DNA of 64,000 nucleotides from SHLQ01 sp047638715. Lineage in GTDB: Bacteria; Actinomycetota; Acidimicrobiia; Acidimicrobiales; SHLQ01. Position numbers and translations under genes: made by a program. How positions within the stretch are numbered: position 1 is the first letter of the stretch; each line of letters opens with the position of its first letter. The stretch covers positions 1 through 64,000 of the forward strand of contig JBLIMK010000004.1 of NCBI GenBank assembly GCA_047638715.1, in the 5' to 3' direction. This document shows positions 33,678 through 40,698 of this stretch, piece after piece. The notes under the pieces were generated by a model, which was given only the letters and a program-made list of their open reading frames with translations, did not search any database and was not told where the DNA came from.

Positions 33678-34489
33678 GGCCGGTCTGCGGGAACTAACGA
33701 CACAGATACCGCTGCACCATCGAGTTCGAGTTCATCAGCATCGAGCGCGGATCGTTTGACATAGGCAAGGCCCGCCCAACCGGCACCATCGTCGATGACC
33801 GAAGTTATTTCGCCTGCCGTCGAGTCGCCAAGAACGAGTTCGGTGTGGGTGGGAACCGGGCCGTCGCCACGCACGATGCGAAGCCGACGCGGGGTGTTGT
33901 CGCCGCGAGAATCTACGCGAGCGACCAGCTCCTGGCCCGTGTAGCAGCCCTTGGTGAACGAAGCCGAGCGATCGACGATGCGCGCCTCAGCCGGGATCGT
34001 CGACTCGATGAGTTCGCGTCCCATCGCGGGAATCCCCGCGACGATTCGTCGACGTTGGTAGTCGTCTTGGCCGAGCCTGACCCCGGTTGGCTCGTCGAGA
34101 TCAGGTCCGATTACGTCGGTGCCGAGGCCGTCCGCGCCAGGCGCCACGATCGGAGCCATCCCGACCAACTCGTCCTGGGCGTCGTCGTAGGAATGGAGCT
34201 GCCATGTCGCGAGATCGATTTCGGCCTTCGTGCGAAGGAGGAAACGTTTCAAGCGCGCCAACACCGTCTCACCAAAACCAGGATCGACGTCGAGCAGATA
34301 GGCATCGTCGCCAGCGCGGGTGATGCGGAACCATGCGTCCACCTTTCCTTGCGGCTGAAGGATCAGGCTCCAGGCAGAATCGCCCACGCCGAGCCCGAGC
34401 ACGTCTTGGCTGATCTGACCCTGCAAATACGTCGTTGCCTCCGGTCCACTGACCGACACGACATCGCGCTCGCCTACAAACACGCCCAT
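33674..34489 (-). CDS. ygfZ: YgfZ/GcvT-like folate-binding protein inside the trp operon
   Basis: The 271-aa protein has the YgfZ signature KGCYTGQELVAR with its conserved Cys and VSGPEATTYLQGQISQDV at the start. YgfZ proteins bind folate and help make or repair some Fe-S clusters. The ATG at 34489 overlaps the trpE stop by one base (TGATG); an upstream extension is rejected because it lies in trpE. A folate/Fe-S protein between trpE and trpC has no obvious metabolic link to tryptophan and may just share the transcript. Confidence 0.9.
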   Translation of the reverse strand: MGVFVGERDVVSVSGPEATTYLQGQISQDVLGLGVGDSAWSLILQPQGKVDAWFRITRAGDDAYLLDVDPGFGETVLARLKRFLLRTKAEIDLATWQLHSYDDAQDELVGMAPIVAPGADGLGTDVIGPDLDEPTGVRLGQDDYQRRRIVAGIPAMGRELIESTIPAEARIVDRSASFTKGCYTGQELVARVDSRGDNTPRRLRIVRGDGPVPTHTELVLGDSTAGEITSVIDDGAGWAGLAYVKRSALDADELELDGAAVSVSLVPADRP

Positions 34490-36003
34490 CAGGAATTCGC
34501 CTTTCGTTGCGCTGTCATTATTCGAGCACCCGCTACAGCTGCGAGCAAGGCCTTCGACTTGTGGATGCACTCATTGTGCTCGTCGATGGGCACGCTGTCT
34601 GCAACAATCCCAGCACCCGCCTGGACGCTTGCTCGATTGCCCGAGATGAACATTGTTCGGATAGCGATGGCGGTGTCGATGTTCCCAGAAAAATCGATGT
34701 ACCCAACCACGCCCGCGTACGGGCCGCGTTTAACCGGTTCGAGTTCGTCGATGATCTCCATTGCGCGCACCTTTGGCGCACCCGACACGGTGCCGGCCGG
34801 AAGGGTTGCGCGCAGGACGTCGATTGCCGATTTGCCGGGAGCGAGATCGCCCGAGACCTGCGACGTCAGGTGCATCACATGGCTGTACCGCTCGAGATCC
34901 ATTAGCTGGTCCCTCGACTCGCTGCCGTAACTAATGACCCTGCCGATGTCGTTGCGCGCTAGGTCGACCAACATCACATGTTCGGCCACCTCTTTGGGGT
35001 GTTCTTTAAGTTCAGCTCCAAGTCGGCGGTCTTCTTCGTCGGTCGCACCGCGGGGTCGAGTCCCGGCGATCGGACGAGAAATAACTTTGCCGTCGCGGAG
35101 CTGCACCATTGGCTCCGGGGAAGCGCCGACGATGTGGAGATCGCCGATTCGCAGAAAGTACATGTAGGGGCTCGGGTTCACCTGACGGAGTACCCGGTAG
35201 AGATCGAACGGGTCAGCATCGAGATCGAAGTCGAAACGTTGCGACAGGACGACCTGAAAAATATCGCCCGCAAGGATGTACTCCTTCGCGGTCTCAACGG
35301 CGGCGCAGTACGTGGCCTCCCCCATCGTCGAGGTGACCTCGGGAAGTGGAGCATCGAGCGGTGGCGGTGAGACGAGCGGCTCGTCGAGCGGGCGGGCACC
35401 ATCGGTCTGCAGCTGTTCAAGACGGAGAATCGCATCGTCGTACGCCGCCCGAAGCGCTTCCTCATCGGCGCCAGCTGGAACCAGCGTGTTCGCGAGCAAC
35501 GTGACCTGCTGCTTCCAATGATCGAACGCCACAAGTTCGCCGATCATCGCCATCACACCATCGGAATGGCCGGTGTCATCGTCGGGCACGTTCGGTAGAC
35601 GTTCTACCTCGCGAACAACGTCGTAACCGATGTAGCCCATCAAACCTGAATGCAGGGGCGGGAGGCCCTCGATATCGGGCGCAGAGAATTCGTTCAGCAA
35701 CGCTTCGAGCGTGTCGAGCATGCCATCGGCGGCCGGCACCTCCGAGGCGAGCGGACCATCCACCGAGATCGCACCATTCGTCGACACGATCGTGGCCAAG
35801 GGGTTCCGGCCAAGAAACGACCAGCGGCTCCAGCGCTCTCCGTTCTCGACCGATTCGAGCAAAAACCCGTCATCGTCGCCAACGCATCGAGCGAAGATCG
35901 CGACGGGTGTCACTTGGTCTGCGAGTAACGAACGCCACACCGGGATCACCCGATGGCCACGCGCGTACTCGACGAATTCCTCGAACGTCGGCTGAATCGA
36001 CAC
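34489..36003 (-). CDS. trpE: Anthranilate synthase component I
   Basis: A 504-aa chorismate-binding enzyme. LLES at residues 48-51 is the tryptophan feedback site, and the catalytic core has SPEPMVQL, RPIAGTRPRG, EHVMLVDLARNDIGR and PAGTVSGAPKVRAME. It makes anthranilate with a TrpG glutaminase, whose gene is not here. GTG 36003 is nine bases after the groES-like stop and has no ribosome site; a TAGCGC sequence 6 bases before it (starting at the groES stop codon) may give a private leaderless start. No Trp leader peptide was seen. Confidence 0.96.
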   Translation of the reverse strand: MSIQPTFEEFVEYARGHRVIPVWRSLLADQVTPVAIFARCVGDDDGFLLESVENGERWSRWSFLGRNPLATIVSTNGAISVDGPLASEVPAADGMLDTLEALLNEFSAPDIEGLPPLHSGLMGYIGYDVVREVERLPNVPDDDTGHSDGVMAMIGELVAFDHWKQQVTLLANTLVPAGADEEALRAAYDDAILRLEQLQTDGARPLDEPLVSPPPLDAPLPEVTSTMGEATYCAAVETAKEYILAGDIFQVVLSQRFDFDLDADPFDLYRVLRQVNPSPYMYFLRIGDLHIVGASPEPMVQLRDGKVISRPIAGTRPRGATDEEDRRLGAELKEHPKEVAEHVMLVDLARNDIGRVISYGSESRDQLMDLERYSHVMHLTSQVSGDLAPGKSAIDVLRATLPAGTVSGAPKVRAMEIIDELEPVKRGPYAGVVGYIDFSGNIDTAIAIRTMFISGNRASVQAGAGIVADSVPIDEHNECIHKSKALLAAVAGARIMTAQRKANS

Positions 36004-36012
36004 GACGGCGCG

Positions 36013-36378
36013 CTAGAGGTAGAGCCCGGTCGAGCCCTCTTCGAGGCGCTCTGCCGCTACGGCATGGACATCTCGCTCACGCAAGATGATGTAGTCGGTG
36101 CCACCAACCTCGACCTCATATCGGTCGTCGGGGTTGAAGAGCACCCGGTCGCCCATCTCCATATTGCGAACATTGGGGCCCGAGGCGACGATCTCAGCCC
36201 AGGTGAGCCGCTTCCCAACCTGTGCGGTGGCGGGGATCAGAATTCCGCCCGTCGAACGTCGTTCACCCTCGGCGTCGCCAATTCGTACGAGGATACGATC
36301 GTTCAACATCTTGATCGGCAGGCGGTCGCCGTTGCTGTTCGATGGCGAAATCCCGTTGTTCTTGATGGCTGCGGTCAC
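36013..36378 (-). CDS. GroES-like co-chaperonin (Cpn10)
   Basis: The 121-aa protein is longer than standard 97-aa GroES, with an extra N-terminal stretch of about 20 residues. The core has IKMLNDRILVRIGD, the mobile loop ERRSTGGILIPATA and VLFNPDDRYEVEVGGTDYIILRERDVHAV. There is no groEL beside it, so it is probably a second paralogue. It sits between hisF and trpE. GTG 36378 is preceded by TAGTCT (36385-36390) with 6 bases between, suggesting its own leaderless promoter inside the operon. Confidence 0.85.
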   Translation of the reverse strand: MTAAIKNNGISPSNSNGDRLPIKMLNDRILVRIGDAEGERRSTGGILIPATAQVGKRLTWAEIVASGPNVRNMEMGDRVLFNPDDRYEVEVGGTDYIILRERDVHAVAAERLEEGSTGLYL

Positions 36379-36384
36379 GGGTTC

Positions 36385-36390
36385 AGACTA
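36385..36390 (-). promoter_or_regulatory. -10 box for the groES-like gene
   Basis: TAGTCT lies 6 bases before the GTG start, overlapping the hisF stop codon. The same box and spacing occur before the dtxR-type and NUDIX genes. Confidence 0.4.
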
Positions 36391-37167
36391 CTGGGGAGGG
36401 CGAACGGTAACGCCACGCGCCGCCATGAGTTCCTTGGCTTCGGCCACCGTGTGTTCCCCGAAGTGAAAGATCGACGCTGCAAGGACTGCATCGGCGTGGC
36501 CATCGATGATGCCTTCAGCGAGGTGCTCGAGGTTGCCAACGCCGCCGCTCGCAATAACTGGAACCCCGACCGCATCACTGACTATGGCGGTGAGCTCGAG
36601 GTCGAATCCGTCGCGAGTTCCGTCGCGGTCCATCGACGTCAGCATGATCTCGCCGGCGCCACGGCGTTCGACCTCTCTCGCCCACTCGACAGCGTCGAGG
36701 CCTGTCGGTGTCCTTCCGCCGTGGATGAACACCTCGAATCCACTAGCTGGGCCGTCAGGGCCGGTGCTCCGGCGAGCGTCGATCGAGGCGACAACACATT
36801 GAGAACCGAACTCTCGAGCAATCTCGGTCAGGACTTCGGGACGATCGACGGCCGCTGTATTCACCGCTGTCTTGTCGGCACCGACGCGAAGAAGGCGGCG
36901 GGCATCGTCGACCGACCGGATTCCCCCACCGATCGTGAAGGGGATGTAGACCTCTTCGGCTGTGCGTCGAGCGACATCGACGATCGTGTCGCGGGCGTCC
37001 GACGACGCGGTGATATCGAGGAACACGAGCTCGTCGGCACCCTGCGCGTCGTAGCGAGCAGCCAATTCGACCGGATCGCCAGCGTCGACCAGGTCGACGA
37101 AGTTCACGCCTTTGACGACCCGACCTGCGTCGACGTCGAGACACGGAATAACACGCGCCGAAATCAC
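36388..37167 (-). CDS. hisF: Imidazole glycerol phosphate synthase, cyclase subunit
   Basis: A 259-aa TIM barrel: ARVIPCLDVDAGRVVKGVNF with the catalytic Asp, FTIGGGIRSVDDA, and IASGGVGNLEH. It uses ammonia from HisH to make imidazole glycerol phosphate and AICAR. GTG 37167 (ISARVIPCLD) follows a good GAGGAG site and overlaps the hisH stop (GTGA); the longer frame to 37224 runs through the repeat region and is rejected. The upstream 22-base dispersed repeat ends at this ribosome site. Confidence 0.96.
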   Translation of the reverse strand: MISARVIPCLDVDAGRVVKGVNFVDLVDAGDPVELAARYDAQGADELVFLDITASSDARDTIVDVARRTAEEVYIPFTIGGGIRSVDDARRLLRVGADKTAVNTAAVDRPEVLTEIAREFGSQCVVASIDARRSTGPDGPASGFEVFIHGGRTPTGLDAVEWAREVERRGAGEIMLTSMDRDGTRDGFDLELTAIVSDAVGVPVIASGGVGNLEHLAEGIIDGHADAVLAASIFHFGEHTVAEAKELMAARGVTVRPPQ

Positions 37168-37877
37168 GGTTTCTCCTCGACACTTCCGGTCGAGATCCCC
37201 CGACCACCGACATGGTCGCCCCAAAGGACATTGTCGCTACAAAGGACATGGTCGCTACAAAGGACATGGTCGCTACAAAGTTTCACAAAGTTGGTGATTA
37301 TCTGAATACCGATCGGCCCAGATTTTTCTGGGTGAAACTGGGTCGCGTAGACGTTGTCTCGCTGGGCGGCCGCGGTAACGGTCCCCCCGTACTCACACGT
37401 CGCCACTACGTCAGCGGTGGATTCGGGTGCATAGGAGTGCACGAAGTAGACCCAACTCTTCTCCGCGATCCCTGAAAAGAGCGGTGAAGGCTCTGGGAAA
37501 CTCAATTGATTCCACTGCATCTGCGGACGTTTGACTTCATCTGAAAGCAGCCGGATCGAGCCTTGCAAAACTCCTAGACCCCGAACCCCATCGACCTCTT
37601 CGCTCGATTCGTAGAGGGCCTGCATCCCGACACAAATGCCAAGAAACGGCCGTCCACTTTCGACGGCGTCATTGGCGAGCTTGTCGACACCCGTCTCGCG
37701 GATTGCTTCCATGACACGACCAAAGTTGCCAACGCCCGGCAAGACGACGCCATGGGCTTGTGCGACGACGGCTGGATCGGCTGTCAGGATCGGTAGAGCG
37801 CCCGCTCGCTCGAGCGTCTTTTGCGCCGACCGAAGGTTCCCGATGCCATAGTCCAGGACCGCGATGGTCGGGGTCAC
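37164..37877 (-). CDS. hisH: Imidazole glycerol phosphate synthase, glutaminase subunit, with repeat-derived C-terminal tail
   Basis: The 237-aa protein has the triad Cys in LGICVGMQALYESS and His/Glu in YATQFHPEKSG. The conserved fold should end at about IITNFVKLC. Beyond it come four 6-aa units (CSDHVL-type) made by an 18-bp tandem repeat, then GISTGSVEEKP encoded by the dispersed repeat and the hisF ribosome site. The tail adds about 25-30 residues. GTG 37877 overlaps the hisB stop (GTGA). It probably still works, but the tail may affect docking with HisF. Confidence 0.93.
   Translation of the reverse strand: MTPTIAVLDYGIGNLRSAQKTLERAGALPILTADPAVVAQAHGVVLPGVGNFGRVMEAIRETGVDKLANDAVESGRPFLGICVGMQALYESSEEVDGVRGLGVLQGSIRLLSDEVKRPQMQWNQLSFPEPSPLFSGIAEKSWVYFVHSYAPESTADVVATCEYGGTVTAAAQRDNVYATQFHPEKSGPIGIQIITNFVKLCSDHVLCSDHVLCSDNVLWGDHVGGRGISTGSVEEKP
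37176..37198. repeat. Third copy of the 23-bp dispersed repeat, at the hisF ribosome site
   Basis: The 23 bases are identical to 132-154. Read in the direction of hisF, GATCTCGACCGGAAGTGTCG comes immediately before the GAGGAG site. In metF the related copy (270-291) is in the same orientation, shortly before the ribosome site. It can form a CTCGAC/GTCGAG hairpin. Confidence 0.7.
37210..37281 (-). repeat. 18-bp tandem repeat, four units, at the 3' end of hisH
   Basis: Units start at 37210, 37228, 37246 and 37264 on the plus strand and read ACATGGTCGCTACAAAGG with few changes. Being a multiple of three, unit gain or loss keeps hisH in frame. It lies where hisA often sits in actinobacterial his operons. 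Confidence 0.9.
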
Positions 37878-38461
37878 AAGGTTCCCTTTGTTGAGGGCAA
37901 CCCTCCGCCGGTGATGACCACAGAGTCGCGAAGTGCACGGGCCACGCCCTTGAACGTCGCCTCGATGATGTGGTGGGTGTTCTTGCCACGGACGAGAACG
38001 ATGTGCAGCGTGATCCCCGACGACATGACGAATGCTCGCCAGAACTCCTCGCACAACTGCGGATCGAATGGCGGATCGCCAAGGATTTTCTCGCCAGGAA
38101 ATTCAACCTCGTAGTGCAAATACGGACGCCCGGACAGATCGAGAGCTGTGTCGATCAAGGCTTCGTCGAGGGGAATCGAGTTCGATGCAAAGCGGCGAAT
38201 GCCAACCTTGTCGCCAAGAGCGTCTCGGAACGCGCCGCCGAGCAGAATCCCGGTGTCTTCAACCGTGTGGTGCGAGTCGATCTGCAGGTCACCGGCTGCC
38301 TTGACCGTCAAATCAAAGCCACCGTGGCGACCCAATTGATCGAGCATGTGGTCAAAAAAGGGAAGGCCGGTCTCGCAGTCCGTATTTCCATCGCCATCGA
38401 GATTGATGTCGATCTGGATTTGCGTTTCCTTGGTGTCACGTGAAGCGGATGCGTTTCGCAT
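37874..38461 (-). CDS. hisB: Imidazoleglycerol-phosphate dehydratase
   Basis: A 195-aa protein with the two His-rich metal sites: LPFFDHMLDQLGRHGGFDL with DSHHTVEDTG, and GKNTHHIIEATFKGVARALR. It dehydrates imidazole glycerol phosphate. ATG 38461 is used; a GTG two codons upstream is also possible. It is monofunctional, without the phosphatase domain of enteric HisB. It overlaps hisH by 4 bases and lies 31 bases after hisC. Confidence 0.96.
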   Translation of the reverse strand: MRNASASRDTKETQIQIDINLDGDGNTDCETGLPFFDHMLDQLGRHGGFDLTVKAAGDLQIDSHHTVEDTGILLGGAFRDALGDKVGIRRFASNSIPLDEALIDTALDLSGRPYLHYEVEFPGEKILGDPPFDPQLCEEFWRAFVMSSGITLHIVLVRGKNTHHIIEATFKGVARALRDSVVITGGGLPSTKGTL

Positions 38462-38492
38462 ACACACCAGTGTACGAGGCTCTGCCTGGGCC

Positions 38493-39572
38493 TCAGGTGC
38501 TCAGGATCTCGCGGAGTGCTGAGATGAATCGATCGTTCTCGTCCGGCGTGCCGATCGTGATGCGAAGACACCCGTCGAGCCGAGGCCAGGATGCACAATT
38601 TCGAACGAGTACCGAGCGGTCGACCAGCGCTTGCCAGAGCTCGTCGCCACCCATCTCGTGAGCGCGAAAGAGAAAGAAGTTGGCGCCGCTCTTCCAGGTC
38701 GTGACCGGGAGCTCCCCGAGCTCGGCAATGAGCCGACCGCGTTCTTCGACGATCCGAGCGACCCGCTCGTCCATTGCGTCGCCGAAGTCGAGGGCGACCG
38801 AGCCAGCAGCCTGCTTGAACGCGTCGAGATGATAGGGAAGTACGACCTTCTCTAGTTCTGCGACAAGCCACTGCGGAGCGAGCAAGTAGCCGAGCCTCGC
38901 GGCCGCCAGCGACCACGTTTTCGAGAAGGTTCGACTCACGACGAGTGGTACGTCTTCATCGATCTTCGGTACTGCGGACGTGGTCGAGAACTGGCCATAC
39001 GCTTCGTCTACGACGAGAAGGCCATTCGTGCCCGCCATCAACTCGAGTACGGCGTCGACGGTCTCGGGCGGATCGACGATCCCGGTGGGGTTGTTCGGCG
39101 AACACAAGAAGACCACATCGGGCGAATGGGTCTCGATAACGCGACAGACCTCATCCATATTCAAGGTGAAGTCCTCGTTTCGCGCGCCTTCGACGACCGC
39201 GGTACCCGTGGTCTTGGAGATGTGGGAATGCAGGGCATAGGTGGGCTCGAAGACCGCCGCGGTCCGCCCGGCTCCGCCGAACGTCAACATGACGGTCTGC
39301 AGCACCTCGTTCGACCCATTGGCAACGAAGACCTCGGCCGGCGACAGGTCGTAACGTGCGGCAAGTTTCGTACGCAGCGCCATCGCTGAGCGATCGGGGT
39401 AGCGATGCCAGGAAATGACGTCGATCGCTTCGTGGAGTGCGTCGTCGAATCCGGCCGGCGGCGGAGTTGGGGCTTCATTGGTGTTCAGCCGGACGTCGAC
39501 ATCGATCTGTGGTGAGTGGTAGCCGGAACGAAGCGCAATATCGGCGCGTACCTGCGGGCGACGATCAAACAT
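38493..39572 (-). CDS. hisC: Histidinol-phosphate aminotransferase
   Basis: A 359-aa class I/II PLP aminotransferase: RLNTNEAPTPPP, SWHRYPD, NGSNEVLQTVMLTF, SPNNPTGI, VVDEAYGQF and the PLP Lys in SRTFSKTWSLAAARLGY. It makes histidinol phosphate. ATG 39572 overlaps the stop of the 62-aa ORF upstream by one base (TGATG); a TTG one codon earlier is less likely. hisD, which usually precedes hisC, is absent here. Confidence 0.95.
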   Translation of the reverse strand: MFDRRPQVRADIALRSGYHSPQIDVDVRLNTNEAPTPPPAGFDDALHEAIDVISWHRYPDRSAMALRTKLAARYDLSPAEVFVANGSNEVLQTVMLTFGGAGRTAAVFEPTYALHSHISKTTGTAVVEGARNEDFTLNMDEVCRVIETHSPDVVFLCSPNNPTGIVDPPETVDAVLELMAGTNGLLVVDEAYGQFSTTSAVPKIDEDVPLVVSRTFSKTWSLAAARLGYLLAPQWLVAELEKVVLPYHLDAFKQAAGSVALDFGDAMDERVARIVEERGRLIAELGELPVTTWKSGANFFLFRAHEMGGDELWQALVDRSVLVRNCASWPRLDGCLRITIGTPDENDRFISALREILST

Positions 39573-39760
39573 CAAAAGACCCGAAGCGCGCTCTGCAGAT
39601 TCCGCCGCGCCGCGTGCAACGAACGCTCCACTTCGAAGAGTCGAATCGCGACATCGTCTCGATCGCCGCCCCGATACGTCTCGGCAACAACCACCACCCG
39701 ATCGACGAGCTCATCGATCTGCGTCGCAACGGTCGACAATTCGGCGAGATCAGAATCCAT
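39572..39760 (-). CDS. 62-aa helical protein leading the histidine operon
   Basis: This short ORF encodes one long amphipathic helix-rich protein (LSTVATQIDELVDRVVVVAE, later LFEVERSLHAARRNLQSALR). It is believed real because its TGA overlaps the hisC ATG and TAGCGT (39767-39772) lies 6 bases before its ATG, making it the leaderless first gene of the operon. No family is recognised. It could be a coupling ORF that drives hisC translation or a small regulator. Confidence 0.65.
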   Translation of the reverse strand: MDSDLAELSTVATQIDELVDRVVVVAETYRGGDRDDVAIRLFEVERSLHAARRNLQSALRVF

Positions 39761-39766
39761 CCCTCG

Positions 39767-39772
39767 ACGCTA
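39767..39772 (-). promoter_or_regulatory. -10 box of the his-groES-trp run
   Basis: TAGCGT is 6 bases before the ATG at 39760. No clear -35 was found. If right, the operon has no leader and so no classical attenuator. Confidence 0.4.
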
Positions 39773-39808
39773 CCGTCGGTCCGAATGCGACCTACGGACT
39801 AAAACGGC

Positions 39809-39839
39809 GAAAGAGCGGGCGCTGAGCGCCCGCTCTTTC
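39809..39839. terminator. 14-bp perfect stem hairpin between divergent genes
   Basis: GAAAGAGCGGGCGC pairs with its exact complement around TGA. On the minus strand GCCGTTTTAG follows. No annotated gene ends here on either strand, so it may terminate an unannotated small RNA. A minus-strand TAGATT at 39919-39924 could start one of about 100 bases. Confidence 0.5.
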
Positions 39840-40011
39840 AGCAACACGAGGGCGGCGGAGCCCTCAGATGTGTCGCATATTGCGTCTCCCGATGGCGGGA
39901 CCAAGAGACGCGACCGAGAATCTAACATCGGCACGCTCGATTGGGAATCCGATTTACTCATTTTGTTTCGCGGAGAAATTTTCTGGACATGGGCATGCGG
40001 GCTCCGCCCCA

Positions 40012-40017
40012 TAACCT
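40012..40017 (+). promoter_or_regulatory. -10 box for mshD
   Basis: TAACCT lies 6 bases before the GTG at 40024, predicting a leaderless mRNA. No convincing -35 was seen. Confidence 0.35.
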
Positions 40018-40023
40018 TCAAGC

Positions 40024-40698
40024 GTGGAGTTTCTTGTCGAACATAAAGACGGGCCTACACCCGTCGTGCACCTGACATTCGAAGTGGGCGAGTCGCTCAC
40101 CGCCTTAACCGACGCGCTTGCCCTCGCCGCCAACGCCGGTGACGACGCCGAAATCTGGGTCCATGGCACGACCCCCGAACGCACCACGGCGTTGGAAGCC
40201 TCTGGCATGCGCTCAAACCGAACCCTCCTGCAAATGCGCTGCCCGCTGCCCACGCCGTCGACGGACCTGGCCACAAGAGCTTTCACCGAGGACGACATCA
40301 ACGACTTTGTCGAGGTCAACAATCGGGCGTTTCATTGGCACCCCGAGCAATCTGGTCTGACCCCCGACGCTGTCCGCGTTGATATGGCCAACGACTGGTT
40401 CTCGGCCGACGGATTTCGGCTTCACCACATCGACGGCAGGCTGGCCGGCTTCTGTTGGACAAAGATCCACACCGATCCCGAACCCTTGGGCGAGATCTAC
40501 GTGATCGCCGTCGACCCCGACTTTCACGGAAGACGCCTCGGCACGGCCCTCACCCTTTCGGGATTGGATTGGCTCAGCGATCAAGGTCTGACGACCGGCA
40601 TGCTCTACGTCGAGTCAGACAATGAGGCCGCCATCGCCACGTACAAAAAGATTGGCTTCGAAACGTTTCGAACCGACACATTGTGGGAGAGGTCATGA
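40024..40698 (+). CDS. mshD: Mycothiol synthase-like GNAT acetyltransferase, short form
   Basis: The 224-aa protein has a complete C-terminal GNAT domain with the MshD-type segments FVEVNNRAFHWHPEQSGLT, GFCWTKIH, GEIYVIAVDP, FHGRRLGTALTLSGL and ATYKKIGFE. MshD adds the acetyl group in the last step of mycothiol synthesis. Known MshD proteins have two GNAT domains and about 300 residues; here the first is cut to about 80. GTG 40024 follows a TAACCT box by 6 bases. It overlaps rlmN by 4 bases. Confidence 0.82.
   Translation: MEFLVEHKDGPTPVVHLTFEVGESLTALTDALALAANAGDDAEIWVHGTTPERTTALEASGMRSNRTLLQMRCPLPTPSTDLATRAFTEDDINDFVEVNNRAFHWHPEQSGLTPDAVRVDMANDWFSADGFRLHHIDGRLAGFCWTKIHTDPEPLGEIYVIAVDPDFHGRRLGTALTLSGLDWLSDQGLTTGMLYVESDNEAAIATYKKIGFETFRTDTLWERS

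Noticed and set aside
37210..37281. Four spaced 18-bp repeats as a CRISPR
   Set aside because: The units are directly adjacent with no spacers and lie in the hisH reading frame.
35953..37305. 450-aa open frame on the plus strand
   Set aside because: It is antisense to trpE, the groES-like gene and hisF, which are clear family members. Its sequence is charged and unstructured, as expected for a shadow frame in GC-rich DNA.
39880..39894. Mini-ORF Met-Arg-His-Ile as a histidine leader peptide
   Set aside because: It has one His codon only, and the apparent his promoter lies downstream of it, so it would not be on the his mRNA.
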